A DNA stretch of 64,000 nt from Chloroflexota bacterium (GTDB lineage Bacteria > Chloroflexota > Anaerolineae > JAAEKA01): contig JAYELL010000038.1 of the NCBI GenBank assembly GCA_034717495.1, positions 1 to 64,000 on the forward strand. Reading direction: 5' to 3'. Every line of letters begins with the position of its first letter. Position 1 is the stretch's first letter. A program made the translations under genes and the position numbers. Below, in pieces: positions 17,250 through 26,622 of the stretch. The notes below the pieces were generated by a model that was given only the letters and a program-made list of their open reading frames with translations, had not been told where the DNA came from and did no database searches.

Positions 17250-18320
17250 TTGACTTTGGGAACACAAAACTTGACCCTGGCATTGGCAACCCTGTTTGGC
17301 CTGGTATCCTTCTTGTCGCCATGCGTGTTGCCGCTGGTGCCCGTCTACCTGGGTTATCTGACGGGAGCAACCATCGCCGGCGCTGACGAGGAAGGCCATG
17401 TCAGTCGCTGGTTTACCTTTTCCCATGCTGTCGTCCTTGTATTGGGTTTCACCGTTGTCTTCGTGGCCCTGGGCGCCCTGGGCGGGGCTGTCGGCCAGGC
17501 CCTGAATCGCGCCATTCCATCGATCGTCCGCGTTGGCGGCGTCATGTTGGTGGTATTCGGCCTGCGGGTGGCCCATATTCACTGGCCCAAGCTACGGTGG
17601 GTGATCGCAGCGCTGCTCATGGGGCTGTTCGCCTTTGTGGTAAACAGCCGGGAGACGGTGCCCAACCGTGTATTGCAGGCGGTCATGTTTGGCAGCGTCA
17701 CCCTGGCCGGGTACTCCTGGTCGCTGGCGGGCCATGTGGCAATAGGCGGCGTAGCTGCCCTGCTCAACTTCTTATCCATCTGGCAGGGCACCCCCGAGTT
17801 GCTGGGCAACCCCAATATTGGCGGGTTCACGGCGACGATCCCTGCCGTGGCGGAAAGTGCCTTGATCTGGCTGTTGGTTGCCTGGGCCAGCCGCACCGAT
17901 CTGTTCTACATGGAAAGGCGGATCGAACTGGATCAGGATCGCAATCCGGGCTACGTGACGTCGTTTTTTACCGGTGTCGTGTTTGGTGCCGGCTGGACTC
18001 CCTGCGTCGGGCCGATCCTGGCCAGCATATTGGCGCTGGCGGCTACAGAGCAGAGCATTGGCCGGGGGGCGTTGCTGTTGTTGTTCTACTCCATCGGCCT
18101 GGGCATCCCGTTTTTGATGGCGGGCCTGCTTTTCAACCAGCTGAGCCAATGGTTGCCCAAGATAAACCGTTATCTGCCAACCATCAGTTTGATTAGCGGC
18201 CTGTTGTTGGCGGTGGTGGGCGTGGTCATCTACACGGGCGGACTTCAGCTTTCGGCGAGCCTGCTGCCCCAGGTGGAACTGGAGAGCTGGCTGCTGGGAA
18301 TCCTGGGACAAGGTGAATAG
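17250..18320 (+). CDS. ccdA: CcdA/DsbD-type thiol-electron transporter with central insertion
   Basis: This membrane protein carries the paired cysteines of CcdA: FLSPCVLPLVPVYLGYLTG (Cys25) and GAGWTPCVGPILASILALA (Cys252). It moves reducing equivalents from cytoplasmic thioredoxin to extracytoplasmic thiol proteins. At 356 residues it is about 100 longer than a classic CcdA; the extra residues (about 120-235) lie between the two cysteine halves and are partly hydrophobic. The start appears to be TTG at 17250, as no ATG fits the N-terminal helix. It is followed directly by a TlpA-like gene, its natural partner. The 215 bp upstream show no clear promoter. Confidence 0.85.
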   Translation: MTLGTQNLTLALATLFGLVSFLSPCVLPLVPVYLGYLTGATIAGADEEGHVSRWFTFSHAVVLVLGFTVVFVALGALGGAVGQALNRAIPSIVRVGGVMLVVFGLRVAHIHWPKLRWVIAALLMGLFAFVVNSRETVPNRVLQAVMFGSVTLAGYSWSLAGHVAIGGVAALLNFLSIWQGTPELLGNPNIGGFTATIPAVAESALIWLLVAWASRTDLFYMERRIELDQDRNPGYVTSFFTGVVFGAGWTPCVGPILASILALAATEQSIGRGALLLLFYSIGLGIPFLMAGLLFNQLSQWLPKINRYLPTISLISGLLLAVVGVVIYTGGLQLSASLLPQVELESWLLGILGQGE

Positions 18321-18322
18321 CG

Positions 18323-18901
18323 GTGAAGAAACGAAACCTTCAAGCAGTGTTGATCGTATTGGTAGTTGTCCTGGTTTTTACCTCCTGTGCTTCCTCGCAG
18401 GATGCGTCTGGTCTGCCGCAGGATATCGGGGTTTTGCCTGTGCTCTCGACCAGTGGCGTGGACAATAATGGCCGGGAGTTTGAAATGGGACAGGCCGCCC
18501 CTGATTTCCTCGTTGTCAACAAAGATGGCTCCACCAGTTCATTGAGTGACTGGCAGGGCCAGCCGGTGGTGATCAATTTCTGGGCCAGCTGGTGTGGTCC
18601 ATGCAAGGCGGAGATGCCCGAGTTTGTGGAGGCCTACGAGGCTCACCGGGAGGATGGCCTGGTTATCCTGGGAATCAATGCTGATCTACAGAAGCAGGAA
18701 GAAAAGGCCCTTGAGTTCATGGATGAATACAGGGTGAGTTTTCCGGTGGCCCTGGAAAGGCGCAACGAGATCATGCGGCTTTTTGAGACAACGGGATTAC
18801 CCACGACGGTATTCATCGACCGTGAGGGCAATGTGGCAGGGATATGGAAAGGCTACCTCAGCCGTGAATTGCTGGACGAATTTATCGCCAAAATCCTGTA
18901 G
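18323..18901 (+). CDS. TlpA/ResA-like thioredoxin lipoprotein
   Basis: This 192-residue protein has a lipoprotein signal ending VFTSCAS and an AhpC/TSA-Redoxin-type thioredoxin domain with FWASWCGPCKAEMPEF and the cis-proline sequence TTGLPTTVFIDREG. It would keep apocytochrome CxxCH thiols reduced using electrons from the adjacent CcdA. It starts with GTG two bases after the ccdA stop, so the two are coupled. Confidence 0.9.
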   Translation: MKKRNLQAVLIVLVVVLVFTSCASSQDASGLPQDIGVLPVLSTSGVDNNGREFEMGQAAPDFLVVNKDGSTSSLSDWQGQPVVINFWASWCGPCKAEMPEFVEAYEAHREDGLVILGINADLQKQEEKALEFMDEYRVSFPVALERRNEIMRLFETTGLPTTVFIDREGNVAGIWKGYLSRELLDEFIAKIL

Positions 18902-18952
18902 ATGACTCCCCTGGCCGAGCATGTTTCGGCCAACAATCCGGAGGATCCGGTG

Positions 18953-19189
18953 ATGCGTCGAGTGACACTTTACACCAAAGAGGGATGCCATCTGTGTGAC
19001 GATGTCCTGCGGGAATTGCGACGGTTGTCGGCGACCTTCAATATCGATATCGTTCAGCAGGATATCTGCGAAACGCCCGATTTGTACAGCACGTACCGGT
19101 TTGACATCCCGGTGGTTGAGATCGAAGATGGGCCTGTTATGCGTGCGCCGATTACGCCCCAACAGCTTCAACGGGCTCTGGCGGAATAG
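18953..19189 (+). CDS. Glutaredoxin-like protein (DUF836 family)
   Basis: This 78-residue protein begins MRRVTLYTKEGCHLCDDVL, with the CHLC redox pair, and has DIPVVEIEDG as the cis-proline segment, as in DUF836/glutaredoxin-like small thiol proteins. I choose the ATG at 18953 because GGAGG lies 8 bases upstream and it gives the normal family N-terminus; an in-frame ATG at 18902 directly after the previous stop would add 17 residues. It closes the redox operon. Confidence 0.8.
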   Translation: MRRVTLYTKEGCHLCDDVLRELRRLSATFNIDIVQQDICETPDLYSTYRFDIPVVEIEDGPVMRAPITPQQLQRALAE

Positions 19190-19235
19190 TCACTTCTCCC
19201 GGCTGGAGCCGACCATCAGACAGGCATAAGCAGAA

Positions 19236-19982
19236 ATGAGCGCAAGCGAGGGCCACGAGCCGGCAAACCGCCTTGACGACGAGGTGACCTCTTCCGTCGA
19301 CTCCCGGGCACCAGTCGATTCGACATCGAGCGATCGGGCGTCCTATATCGGCGATCGGATTGTCCTGGGCATTGCCAGGCATTGGCTGGCGTTCTTCAAC
19401 ATAGCCATTTTCACCTATCTCATCATCCCCTTTCTGGCGCCCTTGCTCATGCAAGTGGGGGCTAGCGGTCCCGCCCGACTGATCTACACGGTCTATAGCC
19501 CGGCCTGCCATCAATTACCAGATCGTTCCTACTTCCTGTTCGGAGAAAAACCCGTCTACAGCCTCAGTGAATTGGAGGAGTCGGGTGTGTTAGAGAGCAG
19601 CAACATTCTGCTGCGCCGCAAATACGTGGGCGACGAGACTCTGGGATGGAAGGTTGCCCTTTGCGAACGTGACCTGGCGATCTACGGTGCGGTGGTGCTG
19701 GCGGGGCTGTTATTCGGCCTGATAAGGGATCGGTTCCGTGTGCCGAAGTTGTCGTTCAAGTTCTTCCTCATTCTTCTGTTTCCCATCGCATTCGACGGGT
19801 TGAGCCAGCTATTTGGTTTCCGCAGCAGTAACTGGATGCTACGAACCATCACCGGGGCCCTGTTCGGATTTGCCACGGTCTGGCTGGCTTATCCTTATAT
19901 CGACGAGTCGATGGCAGAAATCCGCGAGAGCACGGAGAAGAAACTGGCAAGGCGGGCGCAATTGCTGGCGGAGAACGAGTAG
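19236..19982 (+). CDS. DUF2085 membrane protein
   Basis: This 248-residue membrane protein has the DUF2085 features SPACHQLPDRSYFLFG and a conserved CERDLAIYGAV, followed by FDGLSQLFGFRSSNWMLR and RTITGALFGFATVWLAYP. Conserved Cys, His and Arg residues suggest a metal or redox role, but the function is not known. The first 35 residues are polar and cytoplasmic. It follows the glutaredoxin-like gene and may share its transcript. Confidence 0.8.
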   Translation: MSASEGHEPANRLDDEVTSSVDSRAPVDSTSSDRASYIGDRIVLGIARHWLAFFNIAIFTYLIIPFLAPLLMQVGASGPARLIYTVYSPACHQLPDRSYFLFGEKPVYSLSELEESGVLESSNILLRRKYVGDETLGWKVALCERDLAIYGAVVLAGLLFGLIRDRFRVPKLSFKFFLILLFPIAFDGLSQLFGFRSSNWMLRTITGALFGFATVWLAYPYIDESMAEIRESTEKKLARRAQLLAENE

Positions 19983-20058
19983 GCGCGCCAAGCAGCGGAT
20001 TTGGCCGATCGCATCACTCCCCCTCTGATTTGCCGGGAAAGCCTGGTTGAGCAATAAA

Positions 20059-21087
20059 ATGACGATACTTTATCCCGACACAGAATGGAAAACAATTTCC
20101 CCCGCCGGCGCGGGCTTTGACACCGGCAAATTGCAAGCTGCTCGCCGATGGCAACAGGAGCGCGCGCAAGATCCCCGTTACGCGCAATACCGCACCGTCG
20201 TCGTGCGCGGTGGGCGCGTTGTAGCCGAGTGGAACCAGGGCCTCGACCGTGGCTGTCACACCTGGCTGGCGTCGGCGAGCAAATCGTTATTCAGTTCCAT
20301 TCTGGGCATCGTCATCGCCGAGGGCAAAATCCCTTCCGCCGACGCCAGGCTGATCGACTTTTACCCCGAAGCGCTGGACGTGCCCGCAGGCCAGGGACCC
20401 AAAGAGGGACGCTACGCCTTTGACAAGGATCTGGAGATCACCTTCCGTCAACTGATTTCCAACACTTCTGGCTATATGAAGCCGGGCGAACTACCGGGCC
20501 AGGTGTTCCACTATCAGACCTACGGCATGAACGTCCTCACCCACGCCATTGCCAAAACCTACGGGCTGTACAGCATCGACGACCCCGAAGGCTCGCCGGG
20601 GTTCAAGGTGCTGGTCGATGAAAAGCTGCGTATCCCCATCGGCGGGACGTGGAGCTATTACCTGGCCAACTTTGACCTGCCCTCTCAAGCAAGGACCAAT
20701 ATATTTGGCTATTACGACGGTGTCAGCGCCACCGCGCTCGATATGGCGCGTCTGGGCTGGCTGTGGCTGAACGGGGGCCGGTGGAAGGATGAGCAGGTCA
20801 TCCCGGAGGATTGGCTGAGCGAGGCGGCACGAACCGCAGCGGTGATCATCGAGAATTGTCCCAAAGAGCAGTGGAATTACGGCTACGCCTTTTGGACCAA
20901 CGACCATGGCCAACTGTGGCCCAACCTGCCCCGGGATTCTTTTGCCGCATCGGGTGCGGGGCAGCAGCACATATGGGTTTGCCCCAGTTTGGATTTGGTC
21001 GTGGCGCAAAGCCCGGGTCAGTGGGAAGACCAGGTCGAGAACGATGCAGGCCTGCTCAAGCTGGTCGTGGACGCAATAAACGCATAG
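20059..21087 (+). CDS. Serine hydrolase, beta-lactamase class C-like
   Basis: This protein of about 342 residues has the S-x-x-K active-site motif in WLASASKSLFSSILG (about residue 78), a later tyrosine region FGYYDGVSATALDMARLGWL and a C-terminal SGAGQQHIWVCPSLDLVV, as in Beta-lactamase/EstB family enzymes (Pfam Beta-lactamase). No signal peptide is seen, so it is probably a cytosolic esterase or amidase and not a resistance determinant. ATG at 20059 is preferred over a TTG at 20047. Confidence 0.8.
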   Translation: MTILYPDTEWKTISPAGAGFDTGKLQAARRWQQERAQDPRYAQYRTVVVRGGRVVAEWNQGLDRGCHTWLASASKSLFSSILGIVIAEGKIPSADARLIDFYPEALDVPAGQGPKEGRYAFDKDLEITFRQLISNTSGYMKPGELPGQVFHYQTYGMNVLTHAIAKTYGLYSIDDPEGSPGFKVLVDEKLRIPIGGTWSYYLANFDLPSQARTNIFGYYDGVSATALDMARLGWLWLNGGRWKDEQVIPEDWLSEAARTAAVIIENCPKEQWNYGYAFWTNDHGQLWPNLPRDSFAASGAGQQHIWVCPSLDLVVAQSPGQWEDQVENDAGLLKLVVDAINA

Positions 21088-21189
21088 GTGCAACTCAACT
21101 CACAGGAAGATGGGTCAGCTGGCTTCAATTCCTGTACAATTGCGTATAGCAGGTCATTCCAGTCAGCAAACTCGACAGGAAGCAGGTTC

Positions 21190-22032
21190 ATGATGAAGAT
21201 CAGTTTTATGACGCTGGGGTGTCCCGACTGGGATCTGGACACAATTTGTCGCAGGGGAGAGGCCTACGGATTCGACGGCGTCGACTTTCGCGGGCTCCAG
21301 GATGAAATCGATGTAACCAAATTGCCGGCATTTACCACCGGTGTGTCTGAAACCAGACAGAAACTGAAAAATGCCGGCCTGGAGGTCAGTGGCATCAGCT
21401 CCAGCATCAGAGTCTGTGTTGCGCAGAATCTGGCCAGCAATCTGGAGGAAGCGAAGCGCACCATCGAGGTTGCGCATGCCCTGGACGCCAGGAATGTCCG
21501 GGTCTTCGGTATGGGCAATCTGGACGACTATACCCGGACGGAACTGGCCAGGATCGGGTGTGATTGCATCAACCGGATATTGGCGCTTGACGAGGCGACC
21601 ACACTCAACTGGCTTTTCGAAACCCACGACAACTGGATACGGGCTCAGGACTGTAAGTTGCTCCTGGATGAAATCGCAAGCCCTGCGTTCGGCGCCCTGT
21701 GGGATATGGGCCACACGGCGCGGGTGGGCGGCGAATCGCCGGCGGAAAGTTATGCTGCCATTGGCCAGCGCGTCGGGTACACGCACGTCAAGGACGCCAT
21801 CTACGATCCCAGCCATCCCGAAGCTATGGCTGATGGCTGGCGCTACGTGTTGCCGGGGCAGGGACAACTGCCATTGGCAGAGGCAATTGCCCTGCTCAAC
21901 GAAAAGGGGTATGACGGGTGGCTGCTGTTCGAACACGAAAAACGATGGCATCCCGAATTGGCAGCGCCGGAAGTTGCTTTCCCGGCCTTTGTCAGTTGGG
22001 TGCGACCGTTGCTGCAGTCGCTGTCAACCTGA
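21190..22032 (+). CDS. Sugar phosphate isomerase/epimerase (AP endonuclease 2-like TIM barrel)
   Basis: This 280-residue TIM barrel has MKISFMTLGCPDWDLDTIC at the N-terminus, then DARNVRVFGMG, NWLFETHDNW and FGALWDMGHTARVGGE. The acidic and His metal ligands (E in ETHDN, D and H in DMGHT, H in THVKDA, and E in FEHEKRW) fit the xylose-isomerase-like family. A sugar or inositol isomerase role is likely. It converges with a Gfo/Idh/MocA dehydrogenase gene, overlapping its end by 9 bases, which suggests one sugar pathway despite opposite strands. Confidence 0.8.
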   Translation: MMKISFMTLGCPDWDLDTICRRGEAYGFDGVDFRGLQDEIDVTKLPAFTTGVSETRQKLKNAGLEVSGISSSIRVCVAQNLASNLEEAKRTIEVAHALDARNVRVFGMGNLDDYTRTELARIGCDCINRILALDEATTLNWLFETHDNWIRAQDCKLLLDEIASPAFGALWDMGHTARVGGESPAESYAAIGQRVGYTHVKDAIYDPSHPEAMADGWRYVLPGQGQLPLAEAIALLNEKGYDGWLLFEHEKRWHPELAAPEVAFPAFVSWVRPLLQSLST

Positions 22033-23103
22033 TAACGATTCTGTGGGGCCAGCCTGGCGACACTGCTCCAGGACTGCTACCTGCCGGCGCACGCTTTCCG
22101 GGCTGATGACCAGAGGTGCATCGTGCCGGATAGACATGAAAAGATCCTGATATAAACACCGGACATCGCGTAGGAAATTCCGATCGGGTTGGTAAGACGC
22201 CTCTTGCCATGGCAGGTCCTCTGAATTGTAGGTACGATCGGGGGTGGGTTTGGTATCCAGGACCAGGGGCGGCGCCTCTTCCGGGTCGAAGTAGCGCCAG
22301 CGAATGAGCTGGCGATCGCTGATCAGGCTGCCCTGGGTGCCCATCACCAGGCAAGACGCCTGAGGAAACGCGTTGGCATGGGTCAGCTCGATGTCGATCA
22401 GCGGGCCATTTTGGGGCCTGAGCAACACCTTGACGTGGCTTTCGGCATCGCCGGCATAGAGGGGCGTGGTCTCCATGTGGGCCACCACCTCGGGCGCCGG
22501 ATCGTCGACCAGCAGCAAAGCCCAATCGATCATATGGGCGCCCTGATTGTTGAGAATGCCACCGCCAAAGGCCTTCAGCGTCTGCCAATCCCAGCGGCGT
22601 GAGAATCTGTGCGCGGCAAGACGGATTTGTATGATGCGTCCCAAAACACCTGAGTCAATCACTTCCTTTATCTTCAGGAAATCGGGGGCATAGCGGTAGT
22701 TCTGGTTCACGGTCAGGATCTGGCCAGTCTCGCGGGCCGCGGCGATCATCTCATCGACCTCGACCAGGGAGGGGGCCATCGGTTTCTCCACCAGCACATG
22801 CTTGCCGGCCCGCATGGCGGCAAGCGAGTCGGTGCAGTGGTATTGGCTGGGTGTGGCAACCACGACTAACTCGACGTCATCATCGGCAATCAATCCGGCG
22901 CAATCATCGTAGACTCGACAGCCAAAGCGCTCCTGAGCCTGTGCCTGCCGTGCCTCATCCGGGTCACATACGGCCACGATTGAGAAAAGGTCTGTCATTT
23001 CGGCAAGCGCCTGGATGTGGATCCCCCAACCGCTGCGTCCCAATCCTGCGACGCCGGTCTTGATGGGCCGGCCGATGTTATCCGCCTGAAAGTGATCTGC
23101 CAT
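22024..23103 (-). CDS. Gfo/Idh/MocA-family oxidoreductase
   Basis: This 359-residue NAD(P)-dependent dehydrogenase has the Rossmann sequence KTGVAGLGRSGWGIHIQALA near the N-terminus, the family EKP motif in GKHVLVEKPMAPS and NQNYRYAPDFLKIKEVID; the C-terminal domain carries GGGILNNQGAHMIDWALLLV. Members oxidise or reduce sugars and inositols. The ATG at 23103 is preceded by GAGGG about 9 bases upstream; a longer frame is possible but has no ribosome site. Confidence 0.85.
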   Translation of the reverse strand: MADHFQADNIGRPIKTGVAGLGRSGWGIHIQALAEMTDLFSIVAVCDPDEARQAQAQERFGCRVYDDCAGLIADDDVELVVVATPSQYHCTDSLAAMRAGKHVLVEKPMAPSLVEVDEMIAAARETGQILTVNQNYRYAPDFLKIKEVIDSGVLGRIIQIRLAAHRFSRRWDWQTLKAFGGGILNNQGAHMIDWALLLVDDPAPEVVAHMETTPLYAGDAESHVKVLLRPQNGPLIDIELTHANAFPQASCLVMGTQGSLISDRQLIRWRYFDPEEAPPLVLDTKPTPDRTYNSEDLPWQEASYQPDRNFLRDVRCLYQDLFMSIRHDAPLVISPESVRRQVAVLEQCRQAGPTESLSG

Positions 23104-23276
23104 TTCGGTATTCCCTCTATTTGTGCGGAGATCTGCCGGTCTTGACATCGGTGGCAACGACGTCACGGGCATAAAGGTCAAAATCGATGTGGATCAGCAT
23201 GCCCGGCGGGCAAAGGGGTCCCAGCCGGTTCGGCGTTGACCCAGCAGGTGCAGCAGGACGACGCCTGGAGAATTGA

Positions 23277-24122
23277 TCAGGCTTGGACCGTGATCCTGCC
23301 GACATTGCAGAAGAAAAAGCGCTCGCCGAAGGCATTGGCCAGGTGCAGGGTGGCCTTCTGGCCGGTACAGTGAGAAACCCCCAGGCGACCGATGTCGAAG
23401 CGCTGCAATGCCTTGATTGTCCGCGTGAGTTGGTCGTCATCCGCCGCGACCAGGTGGGTGCCGCCGATGACGGTGTGGAAGCGGGAGCGGCCTGTGTGCC
23501 GGGCCACGTACTCCAGGATATTGACGATACCGGCGTGGGAGCAGCCCAGGACCACCACCAGCCCCTCTGGCGTCTCCAGCACCACGGTCTGGTCGTCCAT
23601 AATCGGGTCGGGGACCAGCTTGCCGTCTGTATCCACGTGTTTCAGTGCAGGGTCGGCTGGCACGAAGGCAGCGTCACGGGGCACTTCACCGGTCATCCAA
23701 ACGCCCTCGCCCATTTCGCTCCACCCTCGGCCCAGATGAAAATCAGCTCCGGCTGCCTCCAGCACGTTGCGGGTGAAGGGAATTCCGATGTGGCGGGGCC
23801 GCTCTTCATCTTCGGTCTGGTGATAGCTATCCTTGAAGAGATCGGGATGGCTGTAAACAGGTACCTGCCGGTTCAAGGTGCGCAGTGCATTGAGCAGGCC
23901 GCCGGTATGGTCGAAGTGGTGGTGGCTGAGCAGAATGGCGTTGGCGGTTGTCAGGTCGATGCCAAAGAGAGCTGCGTTGGTCAGCAGCCCATAGCCCTGG
24001 CCGGTGTCGAAGAGGAAATTGCCGGCCGGTGTCTCGAGCCAAACCGCCCAGCCATGTTCGGCAATAGCACCAGCGTGGCCGAAAACCGTGTTTTCACAGA
24101 GAACTGTGGTTCGGATGGACAT
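23277..24122 (-). CDS. MBL-fold metallo-hydrolase (COG1237-like)
   Basis: This 281-residue metallo-beta-lactamase-fold protein has the zinc motif LLSHHHFDHTGG (about residues 66-77), LGCSHAGIVNILEY and a distal ISHCTGQ-like VSHCTGQKA. The layout matches COG1237, which includes proteins annotated as dihydropterin-related phosphate synthases. The substrate is unknown. It may be the last gene of a minus-strand group with the GH38 mannosidase gene upstream (46 bp gap). The 173 bp downstream contain nothing I can identify. Confidence 0.8.
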   Translation of the reverse strand: MSIRTTVLCENTVFGHAGAIAEHGWAVWLETPAGNFLFDTGQGYGLLTNAALFGIDLTTANAILLSHHHFDHTGGLLNALRTLNRQVPVYSHPDLFKDSYHQTEDEERPRHIGIPFTRNVLEAAGADFHLGRGWSEMGEGVWMTGEVPRDAAFVPADPALKHVDTDGKLVPDPIMDDQTVVLETPEGLVVVLGCSHAGIVNILEYVARHTGRSRFHTVIGGTHLVAADDDQLTRTIKALQRFDIGRLGVSHCTGQKATLHLANAFGERFFFCNVGRITVQA

Positions 24123-24168
24123 GGAAGATATCTCCCTTCAAATCCGTTTTACTAATGCCTTGCCGGAC

Positions 24169-26622
24169 CTACCAGTGGCGTAACAATCTGATCGTAGCAA
24201 CTGTCCCTGGCATCGTCACCCGAACTGCGCCATTCTGTATTTCCAGCGGTTCCAGATCGCGCTCGCGTGCGTCGCATAAAAAAGCCTCTGCTATCGTGAA
24301 ATGAGGGGTTGTAACCATCACCGGCACCGGCGATTCCGACAAGACATGTGTATACAGACGAACAATGATCCCTTCTCCCCGCGAGGCCTGCTTGACTGCT
24401 GTCACCCAAACATGGGGGGAGTCGGTTGTGACAATGGAATCGGCAAGGCTGCGCAGCCCTGTAACTCTCGAATCGCTCCAGGGATTGTTGGCAATGCTTC
24501 GGGCCATGAGATGAATGTTGTTATCCTGCCAATCGCCGTCTTGAGTGAACAGAAGCGCATATTCAAAAACGTAACTATCGCGTTCGTGGCCGCTGGCCGG
24601 GTTGGCGGGAATGCCAATCAAACCGAATACCTTTTCCCGTGTGGCATTGCGCATGGCAACCAGTTCAAGTTGACCCTCTGGCTGGTAAGAAATGGCCCCT
24701 GGCATGGGCTGAAGAATGGCCAGACCGCGCCCGGTATCATCATCCTGGAGATGGACGAAATGATGCAGCGGCCAGAAGGTAGGGTCATAGTTCCGCTTTG
24801 GCGGGCGAACAACAATCCCGCCGGGCGTATCCATATCCAGCTTTTTTGAGGCGATGCCTGTGGCAAAGCGAACGGTGATGGAATATCCTTCGGCGGCTTT
24901 GCCTTCGACGCGACAGTGAATCACAGGCGAGTCGTTGCTGAACCACATCAGACGCCGCAGTGTCTCGCCGTTAAGTTCGCTGCTGCTGATTATCTCCAGC
25001 CCGTTATCGCGCTCGTGTACCTGCATCTGAGTCGGGTGATGGCTGGCGCGCATCGACTCTTTCCAGATGCCCCCGGCAAACTCGAGCCCCATGCGCCATA
25101 GACCACCGGAATCGCGATAACTGACCAGATCGTTCGAGATGCCGGTTAGAAAAGGTGTCTGTGCATCCTGAGACTGCAGGTTGACTATTGCTCCGCCGGC
25201 ATCTTCAGCCAGTTCAACATCATAGTAGGCAGTCTTGATCTGAATCCTGCCCTCTTTCTGGCTCCACGTCAACGATTTGGAGCTCGCCGCTGTCACGTCG
25301 GATGCGGGCCGAGCGGAGGCCAGGCGATCGATCGTCGCATCTACCGAATCTGCGGCCTGTGCAAGCCAGGGAAGTTGCTCTTCTTCGACGACCTTGTCAG
25401 GCGAGGTGCCGGTGACAAAGTCGTGATGATTGGAAACGGCCGCTTGCCACCATGCATCTTCAAGCTCCAAAGAGATGGTCTTTTCAGCCCCGCGATTTTC
25501 AGGAAAAAAGGACAACTTCTCGGCCAGCAGCAGGTCGTCGACCAGTTCGCGACACCGCTGTTTAAGCGTTGGGCGGGCAGTGTAGAAACCGGTCCAGTAG
25601 GGATTGGGGTCAAGCTCCAGCACAGGAAGTTCATCCTGATAGGTTTCAACCAGCGCCAGATAATCATCCATCCCGGCGTTGACCGCCCAGATGCCCGTCG
25701 TCGGGTAGTGATTACGGTTGTAGCGATCAAGCAGAGCGACGAGGTCGGGGATCGGCTCTACAAAATCGAAGCCAATGGGGCATAGCATGTAGGGCGTGCG
25801 GCTGAGGGGCGAAAGCTGGGCAACATATTGTTTGATACGGCGTGCAACATGCCGATCAGATCGCATGGAAAAGGCAATCCTGACAAGATAAACGCGGCTA
25901 AGGCCGCCATATGCGAGCATATCCCCTTGTCCATAGGTGAAAGCATTCCAGTGACACAACACCTGGGCGCCATTCCGGTCGCGCCAGAGGAAGTCGAGAC
26001 TGCGCTCCTGGGTCAGCAAGAGTTCGGCGCTTGAGCCCGATCTGGGAAATCGCCTGGGAAATTCCAGATCACAGCCAATGAAATACATGCCATCGACGCG
26101 GGTGATGGCGGTGCGATCAAAACCGGCCGCCTTCAAGAGAGAGGGAAGTGTGGGCGTGCAGCCGAAACTATCTGCAAAATAAGCCAGTTTGGGTTCCGGT
26201 TCCAGCCCATTTGCGCGCAGCCACTCCTGGCCGATGAGAAGATCGCGTAGGATTGATTCCGTGCTGGGTAACAACGTATCCGCGGTGGTGACGCCGCTGC
26301 TGGTCAGGCGCAAGCGTCCCTCGTTGACCAGTTCGCGAATAGTATCCCGTTGCGCGGGATGGCGATCCCAGTACATGCGCAAGAAGAACATGCACTCAAT
26401 CGAATAGACGCGACGCGGTTCCCTCTGCAATTCTTCGATAGCCTGGTCGAGGTTATGGCGAACAAAGCGCTCGAAATACTCTTCGGCTGTGAACAGCCAA
26501 TTGGGGTCCCAATGACTCGACTCGCAAAAGATCAACACTCGTTCGGCATCATCAGGGATAGCCAAGCGGCGGCGAATTTGCTGCTCGGTGGGTAGGGGGA
26601 TCTGTTTCATTTTGGCTTTCAT
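24169..26622 (-). CDS. GH38-like alpha-mannosidase
   Basis: This 817-residue protein opens with CESSHWDPNWLFTAEEYFER: His37 and Asp39 match the zinc ligands of the GH38 HxDxxW motif. YFADSFGCTPTLP (Asp151) aligns with the catalytic nucleophile segment (usually PDxFGHS), and LTSSGVTTADTLLPS is the family's second conserved region. The C-terminal half is the beta-sandwich domain. It likely hydrolyses alpha-mannosides. No signal peptide is seen. Its ATG at 26622 overlaps the stop of a FetB-like permease gene, so the two are coupled. Substitutions around the nucleophile loop (FGCT) suggest a divergent subfamily. Confidence 0.75.
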   Translation of the reverse strand: MKAKMKQIPLPTEQQIRRRLAIPDDAERVLIFCESSHWDPNWLFTAEEYFERFVRHNLDQAIEELQREPRRVYSIECMFFLRMYWDRHPAQRDTIRELVNEGRLRLTSSGVTTADTLLPSTESILRDLLIGQEWLRANGLEPEPKLAYFADSFGCTPTLPSLLKAAGFDRTAITRVDGMYFIGCDLEFPRRFPRSGSSAELLLTQERSLDFLWRDRNGAQVLCHWNAFTYGQGDMLAYGGLSRVYLVRIAFSMRSDRHVARRIKQYVAQLSPLSRTPYMLCPIGFDFVEPIPDLVALLDRYNRNHYPTTGIWAVNAGMDDYLALVETYQDELPVLELDPNPYWTGFYTARPTLKQRCRELVDDLLLAEKLSFFPENRGAEKTISLELEDAWWQAAVSNHHDFVTGTSPDKVVEEEQLPWLAQAADSVDATIDRLASARPASDVTAASSKSLTWSQKEGRIQIKTAYYDVELAEDAGGAIVNLQSQDAQTPFLTGISNDLVSYRDSGGLWRMGLEFAGGIWKESMRASHHPTQMQVHERDNGLEIISSSELNGETLRRLMWFSNDSPVIHCRVEGKAAEGYSITVRFATGIASKKLDMDTPGGIVVRPPKRNYDPTFWPLHHFVHLQDDDTGRGLAILQPMPGAISYQPEGQLELVAMRNATREKVFGLIGIPANPASGHERDSYVFEYALLFTQDGDWQDNNIHLMARSIANNPWSDSRVTGLRSLADSIVTTDSPHVWVTAVKQASRGEGIIVRLYTHVLSESPVPVMVTTPHFTIAEAFLCDARERDLEPLEIQNGAVRVTMPGTVATIRLLRHW

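Noticed and set aside
20059-21087. Antibiotic-resistance beta-lactamase
   Set aside because: The SxxK motif is present, but no signal peptide or KTG triad characteristic of secreted class C enzymes is clear; a generic serine hydrolase fits better.
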